From positions 3,431,501 through 3,495,500 of the forward strand of contig JAFFSR010000351.1 in NCBI GenBank assembly GCA_017163975.1: DNA of 64,000 nucleotides, read 5' to 3'. This document shows, piece after piece, positions 1 through 9,046 of this stretch. Numbering within the stretch: position 1 is the stretch's first letter; the number at the start of each line of letters is the position of its first letter. Both the position numbers and the translations under genes were made by a program. The DNA comes from Anastatus disparis (taxonomy: Eukaryota; Arthropoda; Insecta; Hymenoptera; Eupelmidae). The notes below the pieces were generated by a model. It was not told the DNA's origin. It worked only from the letters and a program-made list of their open reading frames with translations, and made no database searches.

Positions 1-604
1 CATCTGTTACGTTACAACCATAGTCCACTTCATCCCAACCATCATCTTGTATTCGGAGTGGGAGATTATTAGCTAGTAGCCATTCCTTTAGTACGAGAAC
101 ATTCTTAAATGCACATATTGATTTTTGTCTTAAAATATGATAAGTGCAGTAGCTAGCGTTTAATTTCTAGATATTTTGTAGTGATGGACATCCTATTTCA
201 TCCATGTTGATGATGGTTCTAAAAATAAGTATACAGTAAATAAATGATGTCTATATAGACTGCTTTATTCGAACTTACTTTCCTGATAAAATTTCCTGGA
301 TCCATCTTTTCTTTTCGAGACCTTTTACATAGACTTTGGTAGCATTTTTCAAACTATCTTGTAAAATTTTAATTCTAAATTTATAAGGTATTCTGCCAGC
401 ATTCCAGAGAATTTCATGATGATGAATCTCGAGCCATTGATTCACAGTTTGTTCCTTTTTTAGCAGTTTGCTCCATTTGCAAGGAGGTTGGGAATGGAAA
501 GCCAATGGTATTGAATCCTTTTCAAGCGGGGTCAAAGCCGCTTCTTTTACAACAAATAAATTTGATGATCTTCCAAAACCCTGTAAATCTAATACGTATT
601 CCAA
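1..604 (-). pseudogene. Maelstrom-like (DnaQ-H fold) Polinton protein, left copy, broken and partial
   Basis: One minus-strand frame runs from the ATG at 604 to the window edge, with in-frame stops near 275 and 254 and just before the segment starting KLNAS (about 166). The N-terminus is MEYVLDLQGFG followed by FVVKEAAL. Then comes a KGLEKKRW motif, then DEIGCPSLQNI, then YCTYHILRQKSICAFKNV and VLKEWLL. A conserved Glu, the Cys of GCPSL, the His of CTYH and the Cys of ICAF give an E-C-H-C pattern with a C-x2-H-x7-C-A tail. That tail is the signature of the Maelstrom domain, a DnaQ-like RNase H fold without the usual catalytic acids. I see the motif directly; the assignment to that fold is inference. 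A paralogue lies at the other end of the element (10922-11357), also facing outward. The protein probably continues left of base 1. Confidence 0.6.
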
Positions 605-699
605 CTTCCTGGTTTTCTCTCTGATGTTGCTGCTAACTTTGCGAAGTCAAACTGATTTCAATGAGCTCACGAGTTCTCTTTTATACTTTGGCCTCCCCT

Positions 700-905
700 A
701 TCTTTGAGCTTCTAGAATGGTTATACCCTTTCGATAAATAAACTCCCTCTCTAGAGTCATAGCCCTTACTGTAAGCAAAGTCCCTTCTTCTAGAAAAGCC
801 TAACCCTTTCTGTATGCGAATCCTCTCTTTTTGAGCTTCTAGAATAGTCATTCCCTTCTGTAAGTGTACGTAGGTCTCCTCTTTCTTTAAGCTTCTAGAA
901 AAGTT
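700..905. repeat. Degenerate repeats carrying four TTCTAGAA palindromes
   Basis: Four perfect TTCTAGAA palindromes lie at 710-717, 788-795, 837-844 and 893-900. Three are preceded by AGC, and the pieces between look like diverged copies of one unit of roughly 50 bp. An open frame on the minus strand here is just the repeat read through, and I do not believe it is a gene. TTCNNGAA is the core of a heat-shock element, so these may be regulatory sites between the outward-facing left gene and polB. Confidence 0.55.
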
Positions 906-942
906 GCGTCTCTTTTTGTAGGCTTCTCTCACTACTTTGAGC

Positions 943-953
943 GGGTATATATG
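943..953 (+). promoter_or_regulatory. Candidate TATA box
   Basis: The sequence GGGTATATATGG lies at about 943-954, downstream of the TTCTAGAA cluster and about 370 bases before the first polB-side ORF. It is a good match to a plus-strand TATA box; a transcription start around 970-980 would fit. A second candidate (TTATATAAGG) lies near 1267-1276, closer to the 1320 ATG. Confidence 0.3.
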
Positions 954-1039
954 GAGGCACATCGCGAACCAAAAATCATTCTTGTGCTTCGAGTCGATGG
1001 GAAAGGAAGTCTTCCAAGTCTACAAGTGTTTATCATGAA

Positions 1040-1310
1040 GATATCTTTACAGAGCATCAAGAAAGAATCTTCTCCTGAGTGAATATAAGCATCTTACTGA
1101 GAAATATAGTATTAAGAGAGAGCATCGAGAAGTTTCTACCATCAAGTGAATATAAGGAGTTCGCTAAATCAATTCAGTATTACGAGAGACACCATCGAGA
1201 ACTTTCTCTCACCAGGAGCTCGCTAGAGCAAATCGAGAAAGAACCTTCTCCCACCACTCAATCTGGTTATATAAGGAGTTGTGGATAGCTCGATTCCATC
1301 AGTCTATCGA
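1040..1310. repeat. Diverged tandem repeats carrying four GAANNTTC sites
   Basis: About four diverged units of 50 to 70 bases repeat the theme ATCGAGAA..TTCTC...GAATATAAGGAG. Perfect GAANNTTC palindromes occur at 1065-1072, 1129-1136, 1199-1206 and 1241-1248. The open frame at 1079-1288 is repetitive and probably not a real protein. Together with the TTCTAGAA cluster just upstream, eight heat-shock-element-type palindromes lie in about 540 bases ahead of polB. Confidence 0.5.
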
Positions 1311-1319
1311 GAAGTCATT

Positions 1320-1484
1320 ATGTAGTCACCTGAATATTACGCTTATACTGTAAAGCTATTGATGGATGGGATGGAAAGAAAAGAAAAAGCTACAGCTGAT
1401 GATTTGGAATCTTGGCTAAATTTATGTACTGAAGCCATTACTGCGCTGAAAAATCTCATGGTTACGGAATTAACCAACCCGTAA
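1320..1484 (+). pseudogene. Small ORF ahead of PolB (possible first exon or separate gene)
   Basis: The frame starts ATG-TAG-TCA, so its second codon is a stop. It then reads SPEYYAYTVKLLMDG and on to AITALKNLMVTELTNP before a TAA at 1482. The composition is protein-like and charged (about 54 codons), and it lies just upstream of the polB N-terminal fragment in the same orientation. It could be the first coding exon of the polymerase or a small separate Polinton gene. I do not recognise a domain. Confidence 0.35.
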
Positions 1485-1508
1485 AAGAAGTGTAAGCTAA
1501 GTTATCAG

Positions 1509-2530
1509 TTGAAAACTGGTGGTCGCCTGCAACAGAATCCAGATGAGTTAGAACTAATCAACAACGAGAGAGTTCAGTGGGACCATTTTGAATCAGCGTT
1601 CGAGAAACGTATACGATGCGGTGTCATTAGTAATCTAGGACATTTAGACACCATTGCTTTTATGGACGATGCTCGAAAGGTTTTTGAATCGAAGATTGTC
1701 AATGCTCTCAGTGAATACAACACTTTAAAAATAAATGTTGAGTTATCGGCTGAGTATACAGTCCAGAAAAATGACTCAGTGGTTGCAGAAGTCAAGTATT
1801 TCAGTACGGAAAATGTAGCCATCTATCAAACAGCGGTTATAAAGCAGTAGTTTGACAATAATATCAGGCAAACTATTCTTCGGGAAATGGAAGAGTTTGA
1901 ACAGAAAGGTTCTGGATGGAGTTAACGCCAGATATTAAATTTAGCTATTAATATAAACAAGCTCAATCCTGTAAGAGGTAGCTCATATATTCAACTGCCA
2001 AAGTTCATTCAAGATAAAAAAGCGTGCGTGAATGTTCAAAACAACGATGAGCAGTGCTTAAAGTGGGCAGTTTTATCCGCATTACATCCAGTTGATCGTC
2101 ATTCTTATCGTGTGTATCGTTACAAGGATTTTGAAGGCGAACTCAACTCCACTGGAATAAACTTTCCCGCTCCAATCAAACGAGTGGCTAAGTTTGAGAA
2201 GCTAAATAACATATCTATAAACGTGTACATTAAAAAAAAATCTGGAAACAAGTACACTACCCTTTAATGTCATGTCAGCTCTCTCAAGCAGGAGCGACAC
2301 GTTAATTTGCTTCTCATCCAGGATTTTTACGTCGATGATGAAGAAGAAGGAGAGGAAGAAGATGGTGATTCTATTCCTAAAATTCATTATGTGCGGATTA
2401 AAAATTTATCAAGACTGGTGAGAAGTCAAGTTTCAAAACATAACGCACGTCATCACATTTGTGATAGATGTTTACACTTCTTCAATGATAAACAAAATTC
2501 AAGGTTCATGAATTGGATTGTCAAGGTGTT
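1509..2530 (+). pseudogene. polB: Polinton DNA polymerase B, N-terminal fragment
   Basis: This is the N-terminal part of the protein-primed family B DNA polymerase that replicates Polintons. It precedes the exonuclease and polymerase domains. The recognisable block around NVQNNDEQCLKWAVLSALHP and the zinc-binding CDRCLHFF are typical of insect Polinton polymerases. The same frame continues from 1509 to about 2480 through in-frame stops near 1848, 1923 and 2265. A frameshift around 2480 then gives HELDCQGVQ in another frame. The gene stops abruptly at 2530, where foldback element A1 begins. About 600 codons holding the exonuclease and most of the polymerase domain are missing before the frame resumes at 3121. 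The family assignment is firm; the gene is dead. Confidence 0.85.
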
Positions 2531-3118
2531 CAAGGTACTAGACTCTAACGCTCAATATTTCTCTAGTTACAGGCAAATAAAAAAAATCACTATAAAAGTT
2601 ACTAGATTTTCAAATGCTTAAATTCATTAGTATTGATAGCTAAAAGCCTGAACCTTTTTTTAAATGAAAGTTGAGCTCAAATCCTTTCGAATGATCACTT
2701 ATAGCATCCCGAAATATTATTTTTTTCTAAAGTTATAGAGGAATAAAAATTAAAACAAATTTTATCATTTATTATTAATTAATCAAAATTAATGTTATGA
2801 AGACGAATTTCAGGTCCAATTTTTATCTCTCTATAACTTTAGAAAAAAATAATAGCTCGGGATGCTATAAGTGATAATTCGAAAAGATTTGAGCTCAACT
2901 TTCATTTAAAAAAAGGTTCAGGCTTTTAGCTATCAATGCTAATGAATTATAAGCGTTTGAAAATCTAGTAACTTTTATAGTAATTTTTTTTATTTGCCTT
3001 TAATTAGAGAAATATTGAGCGTTAGAGTCTAGTACCTTGGCTTTATTCATATTTCTACATCTAAAATCACATGCCAAAATTTGAGCAGGATCGGCGTCCG
3101 AATACCCTGACACTCTCC
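2531..3118. mobile_element. Foldback/MITE element A1 inside polB
   Basis: A near-perfect palindrome of about 510 bases has arms meeting near 2785 and sharing GGTACTAGACTCTAACG at the two outer ends. On the right side an extra 80 bases run to the terminus GACACTCTCC at 3118. The matching left terminus is missing, so the left end was deleted together with polB sequence. It is the same family as A2 (9066-9722): both arms carry the GTTACAGGCAA...ACTAGATTTT and GCATTGATAGCTA blocks. There is no coding capacity. Confidence 0.85.
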
Positions 3119-3120
3119 TT

Positions 3121-3876
3121 GTCAGTGTATTAGATATTTCAAAGACTCTTATTTACGATTTTCACTACTCGTACATGAAAGAACGTGTTGGTGACAAGTG
3201 CAAACTTCTGTATATCAACACGGACAGCCTTATTTACCAAATCAGAGATGTGAATGTGTATGATATGATGAAAAGTGATATCGAAAAGTTCGATACATTG
3301 GACTATCCGGAAGATAATCAATTTGGACTTCCTCGAGTCAATAAGAAAGTGATTGGTCTCATGAAAGACAAGTGTGGTGGAAATATTATGACCGAATTTA
3401 TAGGACTGCGCCGTCAAATGTATGCAGTTCGCATACAGAACAAAAATCCCATAAAGAAGGCGACAGGTGTTAAAATGGCTGTGGTAAAAACTAGCATCGA
3501 CTTCGAGGATTATCGCAATTGTCTATTTGAGAAGACCACCATCAGATGTCAGCAGAACAATATTCGCTCCAGCCACCACAATGTGCAAACTGAACATCAA
3601 TCAAAAATTGTTCTTAGCCCCCAAAACGACAAACGTCATTTATTAGCTAACAACACTGACTTGTTGACGTAGGGGCATTACAAGATTCTAGACGAATCGA
3701 AGGTTCTAGAAATGGCTGAAGAGTGAAAAATAAAAGAGGTGGGAGTCGCTCGGAAGAGGGAAGACGTCCTTGATAAGGAGCTCTGCAATGACGATCGGCA
3801 CATTCGTTCGGACGACGAGCCAGAGAACGGAGAGCCTCTCAGCAAAAAACCAAGGATTGAAGAAGCAACGTCTTAA
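3121..3876 (+). pseudogene. polB: Polinton DNA polymerase B, C-terminal fragment
   Basis: The frame resumes immediately after foldback A1 with VLDISKTLIYDFHYSY and continues to a TAA at 3874. It includes the polymerase motif C region, the GLMKDKCGG and FIGLRRQMYAVR blocks and the ALSP-type KIVLSPQNDKRH block before the tail. Motif C reads YINTDSL where active family B polymerases have YxDTDS. The first of the two metal-binding aspartates is therefore Asn, so this copy would be catalytically impaired even without the stops at 3670 and 3724. The charged tail (SKKPRIEEATS) looks like a nuclear localisation-type basic stretch. The stop codon overlaps a good splice-donor-like GTAAGT. Confidence 0.85.
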
Positions 3877-3944
3877 GTAAGTATTTAGAAAATATCTCCT
3901 AAATATATTATATCAGTATAATAAACGATTATTTCTTTTTTAGA

Positions 3945-4238
3945 ATGGACTTTAACACGTTCAATAAAATATGTTCAAATGCCTTTCTTCGAAAGAAGAA
4001 TTTATCGGAATTGGAGAAGGGAGAGAATTATATGATCACTGAGCTGAGACGAGTCAAGACGAAATTCAGCCTAAGGATCGTAGTTACCATCAGATAGGAG
4101 TTTCAAGTATTTCTACCTGATCGTGTATACAAGACATTGGAGAAAAATGAAAGCTTATTCGAAGAAATGACAGCTAAAGCCAATAAATATCAATTATTTA
4201 TGTTATATCTTGATGATAATAATTTTGAGTTCAATTAA
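3945..4238 (+). pseudogene. Small Polinton ORF downstream of polB, one in-frame stop
   Basis: An ATG at 3945, three bases after a splice-acceptor-like TTCTTTTTTAG, opens MDFNTFNKICSNAFLRKK and runs to TAA at 4236, interrupted by TAG at 4095. About 97 codons. The text IVVTIR..EFQVFLPDRVYKTLEKN and the FMLYLDDNNFEFN tail suggest a small beta-rich protein, but I recognise no domain by name. Its position directly after polB on the same strand suggests a replication-linked role, possibly single-strand DNA binding; that is a guess. The gene points towards the convergent integrase gene. Confidence 0.55.
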
Positions 4239-4321
4239 TTGTATATTGTAAATGAAAAAAAAAAAAAAATAAAATAAAAAAAAATTAAGAGAAAGTCAAC
4301 GGAGAGGAAAACGAGTCATGG

Positions 4322-4363
4322 GTTAGTCCTATATAGTGAATTCGTTCATTATATAAGACTAAC
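4322..4363. other. Palindrome between convergent genes
   Basis: GTTAGTC at 4322-4328 pairs with GACTAAC at 4357-4363, and an inner ATATA/TATAT pair extends the stem. It lies between the end of the small ORF (4238) and the end of the integrase (4441) on opposite strands. It could act as a shared 3' end structure, or its two TATATA-like arms could act as a promoter. It is preceded by an A-rich stretch (4253-4290). Confidence 0.45.
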
Positions 4364-4440
4364 AAATGACGATTTCATTGGTTGTTCCTCACAAGTACGA
4401 GCGAAGGTGGGAGCTCTTATCATTTTCTCTTTATTTCTTT

Positions 4441-5205
4441 TTAAATATCAAATCTATTGATCCAGCTATTGTGGGAAGCATGAAAACCAAGCCATTTAAC
4501 ATAAACTTGATTACTGCGTTTTTTCAAAACTTCTTCGATAAGATATACATCTGGATACATTGCTTTTTGAAGTTCCTGCTCGTAGAAGCCACCAGTGATC
4601 GGCTGATCGCGATAATCTTTAAGATGATAAGTCACTGGATTTGTTGCTGCTACTTTAGCTATTGTGAATATCTCTGTAGACCAGTTTGGAATATATCCCT
4701 TTTCAAATAACTGGTTCACGTTGCTAACTCTAACTTTATCACAAACTTTAAATTCTAGCTTTTTAATCACACTAATTTTTTTATTAAAACGTTTGAGAAC
4801 TCGTGCTTTATTGGCAACTGTGACATCGTTGGGTTTCATACCGATAGTTCGATGTTTTCTATCATTATAAGCGGCTATAAGCTTGGGTAAGATATCAAGC
4901 CACTTATAGTTACCACGTAAACTAAACTCTATTCACATCTTATTTTTCAGCGTGCGATTGAAACGTTCGCAAATGGATGCCTTAAGGTTACTGCACGTGA
5001 AGTATAGATTGATCTTGTATTTTTCCATAAGACTTTGGAAATTCGTATTATAGAACTCTTCGCCTTTATCTGTTTGTAAATTTTTCGGCACGCGGCCTTT
5101 GCGCAGTATAGATTTCATAGCATCGGCGACATCTTGTCTTATTTTCCAAGTCATATTGTCTATTAGGAGTGATTCTGTATCCAAAACCTGGAGGACCGTG
5201 AGCAC
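4441..5205 (-). pseudogene. Polinton retrovirus-like integrase with chromodomain-like C-terminus, fragment
   Basis: This is the integrase (rve, DDE family) that inserts Polinton DNA into the host genome. Reading the minus strand, the core region gives LQTDKGEEFYN, which holds the second catalytic Asp, and then ERFNRTLKNKM, which holds the Glu. One in-frame TGA at 4933 follows, then KWLDILPKLIAAYNDRKH, an SH3-like region and a chromodomain-like tail (VYLIEEVLKKR...VYVKWLGF). The N-terminal zinc finger and the first catalytic Asp are gone: the frame is cut near 5210, where the tail of the neighbouring gene abuts it. The reading frame is constant from 5205 to 4441. The copy is dead. Confidence 0.85.
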
Positions 5206-5225
5206 CCTAAGTATTCGCTTACGTC

Positions 5226-6122
5226 TCAGTATGTATAGCCAGCTTTGCGTAGTTCTTCGATAATTGAATGAATTTCGTTTGTGTGACTAGAATTTCCAGC
5301 TTCTCTCTTGGCTATAAGTAATCGTAATCGATCTAAAAGTTCATTGGGATCATCTCAATATACGTAATCCATCAACATATCCCTTCTAGCAATTTTGTAT
5401 CGAGGCAATAATCCACCGCTACGTTTGAACATAGGAGCAATGATGTTATCAAATTTTTGACTTTTATGAGCACTAATCTGTTTGTCGCTTCTGTAACGTC
5501 TCTTATGGGCACTGGTAACCTCAAGAATTTTTCGATAATTCTTGATATCATCAGAACTAATGTTTTTCTGATTAGGCTGTTTTGCTAGTAGTAACTCTAA
5601 TAAACCATCAGTTCTCGGGTATTTCACATCTTTAACTTTCACATATCTATCTTCAAAGTTAATAGGCAAGTCGCCTATTACGTATTTGTTACCGTCTTTA
5701 CAAACACCATAAATTTTATCCAACTCCTTGGCTTTATTTTTCATAAGTTCTGAAATATACTTATTATCATTTGTACCACTATCTTCATTACTGAGTGCTG
5801 ATTCAAACTCTGTAATTATATGCGGTCGAACAGTTTCATTCAAAGATGGTTCATGGGACTCCTCTGCGATGCTATCATTATTCACGCTCATAGCATTAGT
5901 AGCTTGTTCCTTTGTTTCAATATTCCGAAATGTCTTAACAAGTTTCTGTAGAGGATCGACCACTGGTTTAAAAGTATCTCCAATCGCTTTCTCAAAATTC
6001 TCCTTTCCATATTTCAATAGATTGTATTTACGCTTAACTGCATTTCTCGCTTTGATAAGTTGATGTAGTATATCTTTTCTTCGAAGAATGTCGGCCATGT
6101 TAACGATTAGACGTTCAATCAC
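5226..6122 (-). pseudogene. Uncharacterised Polinton protein (about 298 codons), one in-frame stop
   Basis: The frame starts with MIERLIVNMADILRRKD, has a lysine-rich N-terminus and an acidic low-complexity middle. It then carries a globular block DKIYGVCKDGNKYVIGDLPINF and a basic stretch. A TGA at 5355 follows DYVY, but the same frame continues with DDPNELLDRLRLLIAKREAG and ends at TGA 5226-5228, so the natural protein is longer than the first open stretch. The family recurs in insect Polintons next to the ATPase, but I do not know its function. The gene lies between the integrase and ATPase on the same strand, with no room for a separate promoter beyond the 15 bases after the ATPase stop. 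Confidence 0.65.
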
Positions 6123-6137
6123 GGAGTGTTGACCGCT

Positions 6138-6863
6138 CTAAGAGTGAGCTATATTTATAGCAAAACAGTCTAAACCCTTTTGATACCGACCAGCATTGAT
6201 CGAACTATCCTTGTCGATCATCAAGAAACCATACTTATCATTCATCCCACAACGTGAACAAAGATTTTTAAATTGTGTATAAGTCATGTCCGAATCGACA
6301 TGATCATCGCACAAATGTTTTAAGTTAACGTCATCTTGACGAAAAATTATCAATAGATTTACATTGTCTCTTACAAGATGTTTCGGTACATGAGCATAAG
6401 ATTGACACAGATAGAAACAGTCAACATTCTTGTGCCTTTCCATGCAGAAAAATGCTCTCACATTATCCTGTTTCTCGCAAGCTACATCGCCGAATATCAT
6501 TATTGAATTAGGTAAGGCATCGTCAGGTTATACTACTGACTCGTGCTCGCTGAATGGAAAATATTGTATACCCTCTACAGGCTCGAGGAGTTCCTTCAAA
6601 TACTTATACTTCAATTGATTCAGAGATTTTGAGTATACATATACATTCTCGAATCTTAGTCCGTTAGGATGCATAATCATTGGAAGTAGACTGTTAGTTT
6701 TACCGCAGTTGGATGGTCCACAAAATATAGCTCGAATACTATCTGAAAGTAAGTCTCCATGTCTCTTTATCTTTTTTTCTTGCTTGACTATCGTATCGAA
6801 ATTCACGATCGGAAGTTTAACTGGATGCTCTTTAAAATTCATATTGATGCTATTAGATCTCAA
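6138..6863 (-). pseudogene. Polinton DNA-packaging ATPase (FtsK/HerA, A32-like), one in-frame stop
   Basis: This is the genome-packaging motor of Polintons and related viruses, which pumps DNA into the capsid. Walker A is GPSNCGKTN about 50 codons from the start. Walker B is IMIFGDVAC after the stop, with Gly where the family usually has Asp before the second acidic residue. A sensor-type Gln-rich CQSYAHVPKHLVRDN block follows. A TAA at 6528-6530 splits the frame, but both halves are in the same frame. Length (about 241 codons) is normal for the family. The start at 6863 faces the PLA2-protease gene at 6941 across a 77-base divergent promoter region. Confidence 0.88.
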
Positions 6864-6882
6864 ACAAGAGTGATCGATTTAG

Positions 6883-6890
6883 TATAAATA
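6883..6890 (+). promoter_or_regulatory. TATA box for PLA2-protease gene
   Basis: TATAAATA lies 50 bases before the ATG at 6941, within the short divergent region between the ATPase start (6863) and this gene. The spacing suits a start around 6915 (TCAGTCTT). Confidence 0.5.
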
Positions 6891-6940
6891 GAGGCCTTAT
6901 ATACTCTCACAAGCATCAGTCTTCACGTAACCTTTATAGG

Positions 6941-8125
6941 GTGATGATCGTACTCTATAAACAGCGACAACGTCGACGCGGCAGAGGTTTCATCAATAAA
7001 ATCATCAACAATCTTCCATTCAAACTTCACATTCCACGATATCAGTACTGCGGACCAGGTACGAAATTAGCCAAACGATTAGCTCGAGGTGACCCAGGAA
7101 TCAATCTTCTTGACAAGGTTTGTAGAAAGCACGATATAGCTTATTTTCAAAATCGTGAGAACATCAAAGCGAGAAACGCTGCAGACAAAGTATTGGTAGA
7201 GAAAGCTTGATAGAGAGTAAAATCAAAGGACGCATCCATAGGTCAGAAAGCAGCTGCTTTTGCTGTTAGTAAAGCAATGAAACTAAAATCAACATTCGGT
7301 ATGGGGATGAGAAAGAAGAAGAGGTCAACCGTTACATTGAGTAACGTGATTAAAGCAGCCTCTAAATCTGTAGTTCCCAACAAGTGTGCTCGCAAAGTCA
7401 TTGTATCGGCATTGAAAGGTACACGTAGAGCTGTTAAAGCAGCAGGTGATAAGAAAAACGTCAAGATTCCACGTACACTACCGATTCCAAAGAAAGTTGG
7501 TGGACTCTCATCATTCCTTATACTATTATTTGCCGATTGTGCAGTTTAAGGTATTGCAGGTGGCGCTGCTGGTATAGCTGAAGCAGTTAACGATTCTAAA
7601 GCAGCTAATTTGCAACTGGAGGAGATGAAAAGACATAATAAGAAAATGGAAGAAATAGGTCTCGGTAAAGGGGTTTATTTACAGCCAAGTAAGAGTGGAT
7701 TCGGGCTTCGTCTAAAACCTTACCACGGTATAGGTTTAAAAAAAAAGATCGACGAAGTAAGATTGCCCGATAGAGTCCTCACTGACGCTGATATCATCAA
7801 ATATGCGAGAATTTTGAAAATTCCAAACTTTCGAGGAGTATTTATGCGCAACGCATTACCGAAAAGCAGTCCTCGTTATCGTGAATCGGCTATAGTCAAT
7901 CTTGATGATGTAGATAAGCCAGGAACTCATTGGGTAGCTTACCGCAAGCGAGGAAACAATGTAGTATATTTCGATAGTTTCAGAGATCTTCAACTACCTC
8001 TAGATTTAATGATATATCTAGGTGTCGATGAAATCAAGTACAACCATGAAAGATACCAAGATTTTGATACGTTCAACTGTGGTCATCTTTGTTTAAAGTT
8101 TCTAAGCAGAGCTTTTCGTATATAA
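6941..8125 (+). pseudogene. Phospholipase A2 / adenain-like protease fusion, two in-frame stops
   Basis: Three open segments at 6941-7210, 7277-7549 and 7610-8125 are all in one frame, split by TGA at 7208 and TAA at 7547. They form one gene of about 394 codons. The N-terminal part is a PLA2-like domain: calcium loop YCGPGT and catalytic His-Asp in CRKHDIAY, as in parvoviral VP1. This domain would help a virion breach an endosomal membrane. The middle is Lys/Arg-rich with a hydrophobic stretch, suggesting a capsid-core or DNA-binding segment. The C-terminal part is a cysteine protease of the adenain/Ulp1 type: His in GTHWVAYRK, Asp in VVYFDSF and the Cys of FNCGHLCL. Such proteases mature capsid proteins. 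The genes are usually discussed as separate functions, so the continuous frame is worth noting. Confidence 0.85.
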
Positions 8126-8172
8126 GGAAAGAAGCGTGTGAATATTAACTTATTATAAGTTTGACAGTTATC

Positions 8173-8858
8173 ATGGAAGAATCGTTGACGTTGTCTTTCG
8201 GATACAACATCTATACTCGAAGCACAATATTTTCCACTGATTAAACTATCTCCTGATAAAAATTATGTTCTTGGTTTAGTTGCCTTTATGACCTTCAGTT
8301 CAATACCAAATATTGACGAAGGTAGCAATCTATTTCACGTTGATAAAGAAGAAATCACTTTACCGACAGATAGTTATGAGATGGAAGATATAGAAAATTT
8401 TCTAAGCGAGACATTGGCTCATAAAAATATCTCAATCAGTATAAAACCGAATAATAATATTCTTCGTAGTGAAATAAATTGCAATAGTTTCATAGATTTC
8501 CAACCCAAAAATTCCATAGGACCTTTATTGGGGTTTGCTGAACGCGTTATTGCAGCAGACGTCACTCATAGTTCTGATTTACCAGTAGCCATCTTGAAGG
8601 TCAACGCTCTACAAATAGAGTGCGATATTACCTGTGGTGGGTATATAAATCGTTAACGAGTGCACACGATACACGAGTTCTTCCCAGCAGTACCGCCAGG
8701 ATATAAGATCATCGAAGTTCCTTCACCGGTTTTCTTACCTTCCGATCGTCGTCAAGAGCATAGATCACATTCCAGTGTGCATAGTCGATCTAGACGGACA
8801 ACTTGTTAATTTCCGAGGAGAAATTATTACCATCAGATTACATCTGAAATTAGGGTAA
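8173..8858 (+). pseudogene. Polinton minor capsid (penton-like) protein, frameshifted
   Basis: The ATG at 8173 opens MEESLTLSFGYNI. A frameshift near 8210 moves the frame to the one read from 8288, containing PNIDEGSNLFHVDKEEITLP, ISISIKPNNNILRSEINCN and a VTHSSDLPVAILKVNALQIE block. After a stop at 8656 another frame gives HTIHEFFPAVPPGYKIIEVP and, near the end, FRGEIITIRLHLKLG with TAA at 8856. This order matches the penton/minor capsid protein that sits just before the major capsid gene in Polintons. At least three frame disruptions are present. The terminal TAA overlaps the ATG of the next ORF. Confidence 0.75.
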
Positions 8859-9016
8859 TGGGAATCGTATTCAATTCCAAAGTTGGAAAAGGCTATAAAA
8901 GCGGATCAAGATGGAGACCAACCATCAGTCGGCCAAGAGCAGACAAAGCGTTAACACGGCAAAACATACAGTTTCTAAGAAGTCTCGGCCTTCGCGTCGT
9001 CCCTGGTGGAAAATAA
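8858..9016 (+). CDS. Small basic Polinton ORF (52 aa) overlapping the minor capsid stop
   Basis: The ATG overlaps the upstream stop (TAATG). The 52-codon frame begins MGIVFNSKVGKGYKSGS and ends LRSLGLRVVPGGK with TAA at 9014. It is open throughout, unlike its neighbours. It is Arg/Lys-rich. Equivalent short basic ORFs occur in insect Polintons between the two capsid genes; the function is unknown. A clean TATAAAAG at 8894-8901 inside it may be the promoter for the major capsid gene. The next ATG, at 9047, follows a splice-acceptor-like TGCTGTTTACAG. Confidence 0.5.
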   Translation: MGIVFNSKVGKGYKSGSRWRPTISRPRADKALTRQNIQFLRSLGLRVVPGGK

Positions 9017-9046
9017 CTTGTTTATTTTTTTGCTGTTTACAGAAAA

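Noticed and set aside
681..962. 93-aa minus-strand ORF with repeats
   Set aside because: It is the TTCTAGAA repeat array read in frame; repetitive and without conserved features.
5728..6063. Plus-strand 111-aa ORF opposite the unknown Polinton protein
   Set aside because: Hydrophobic shadow of a protein gene on the other strand.
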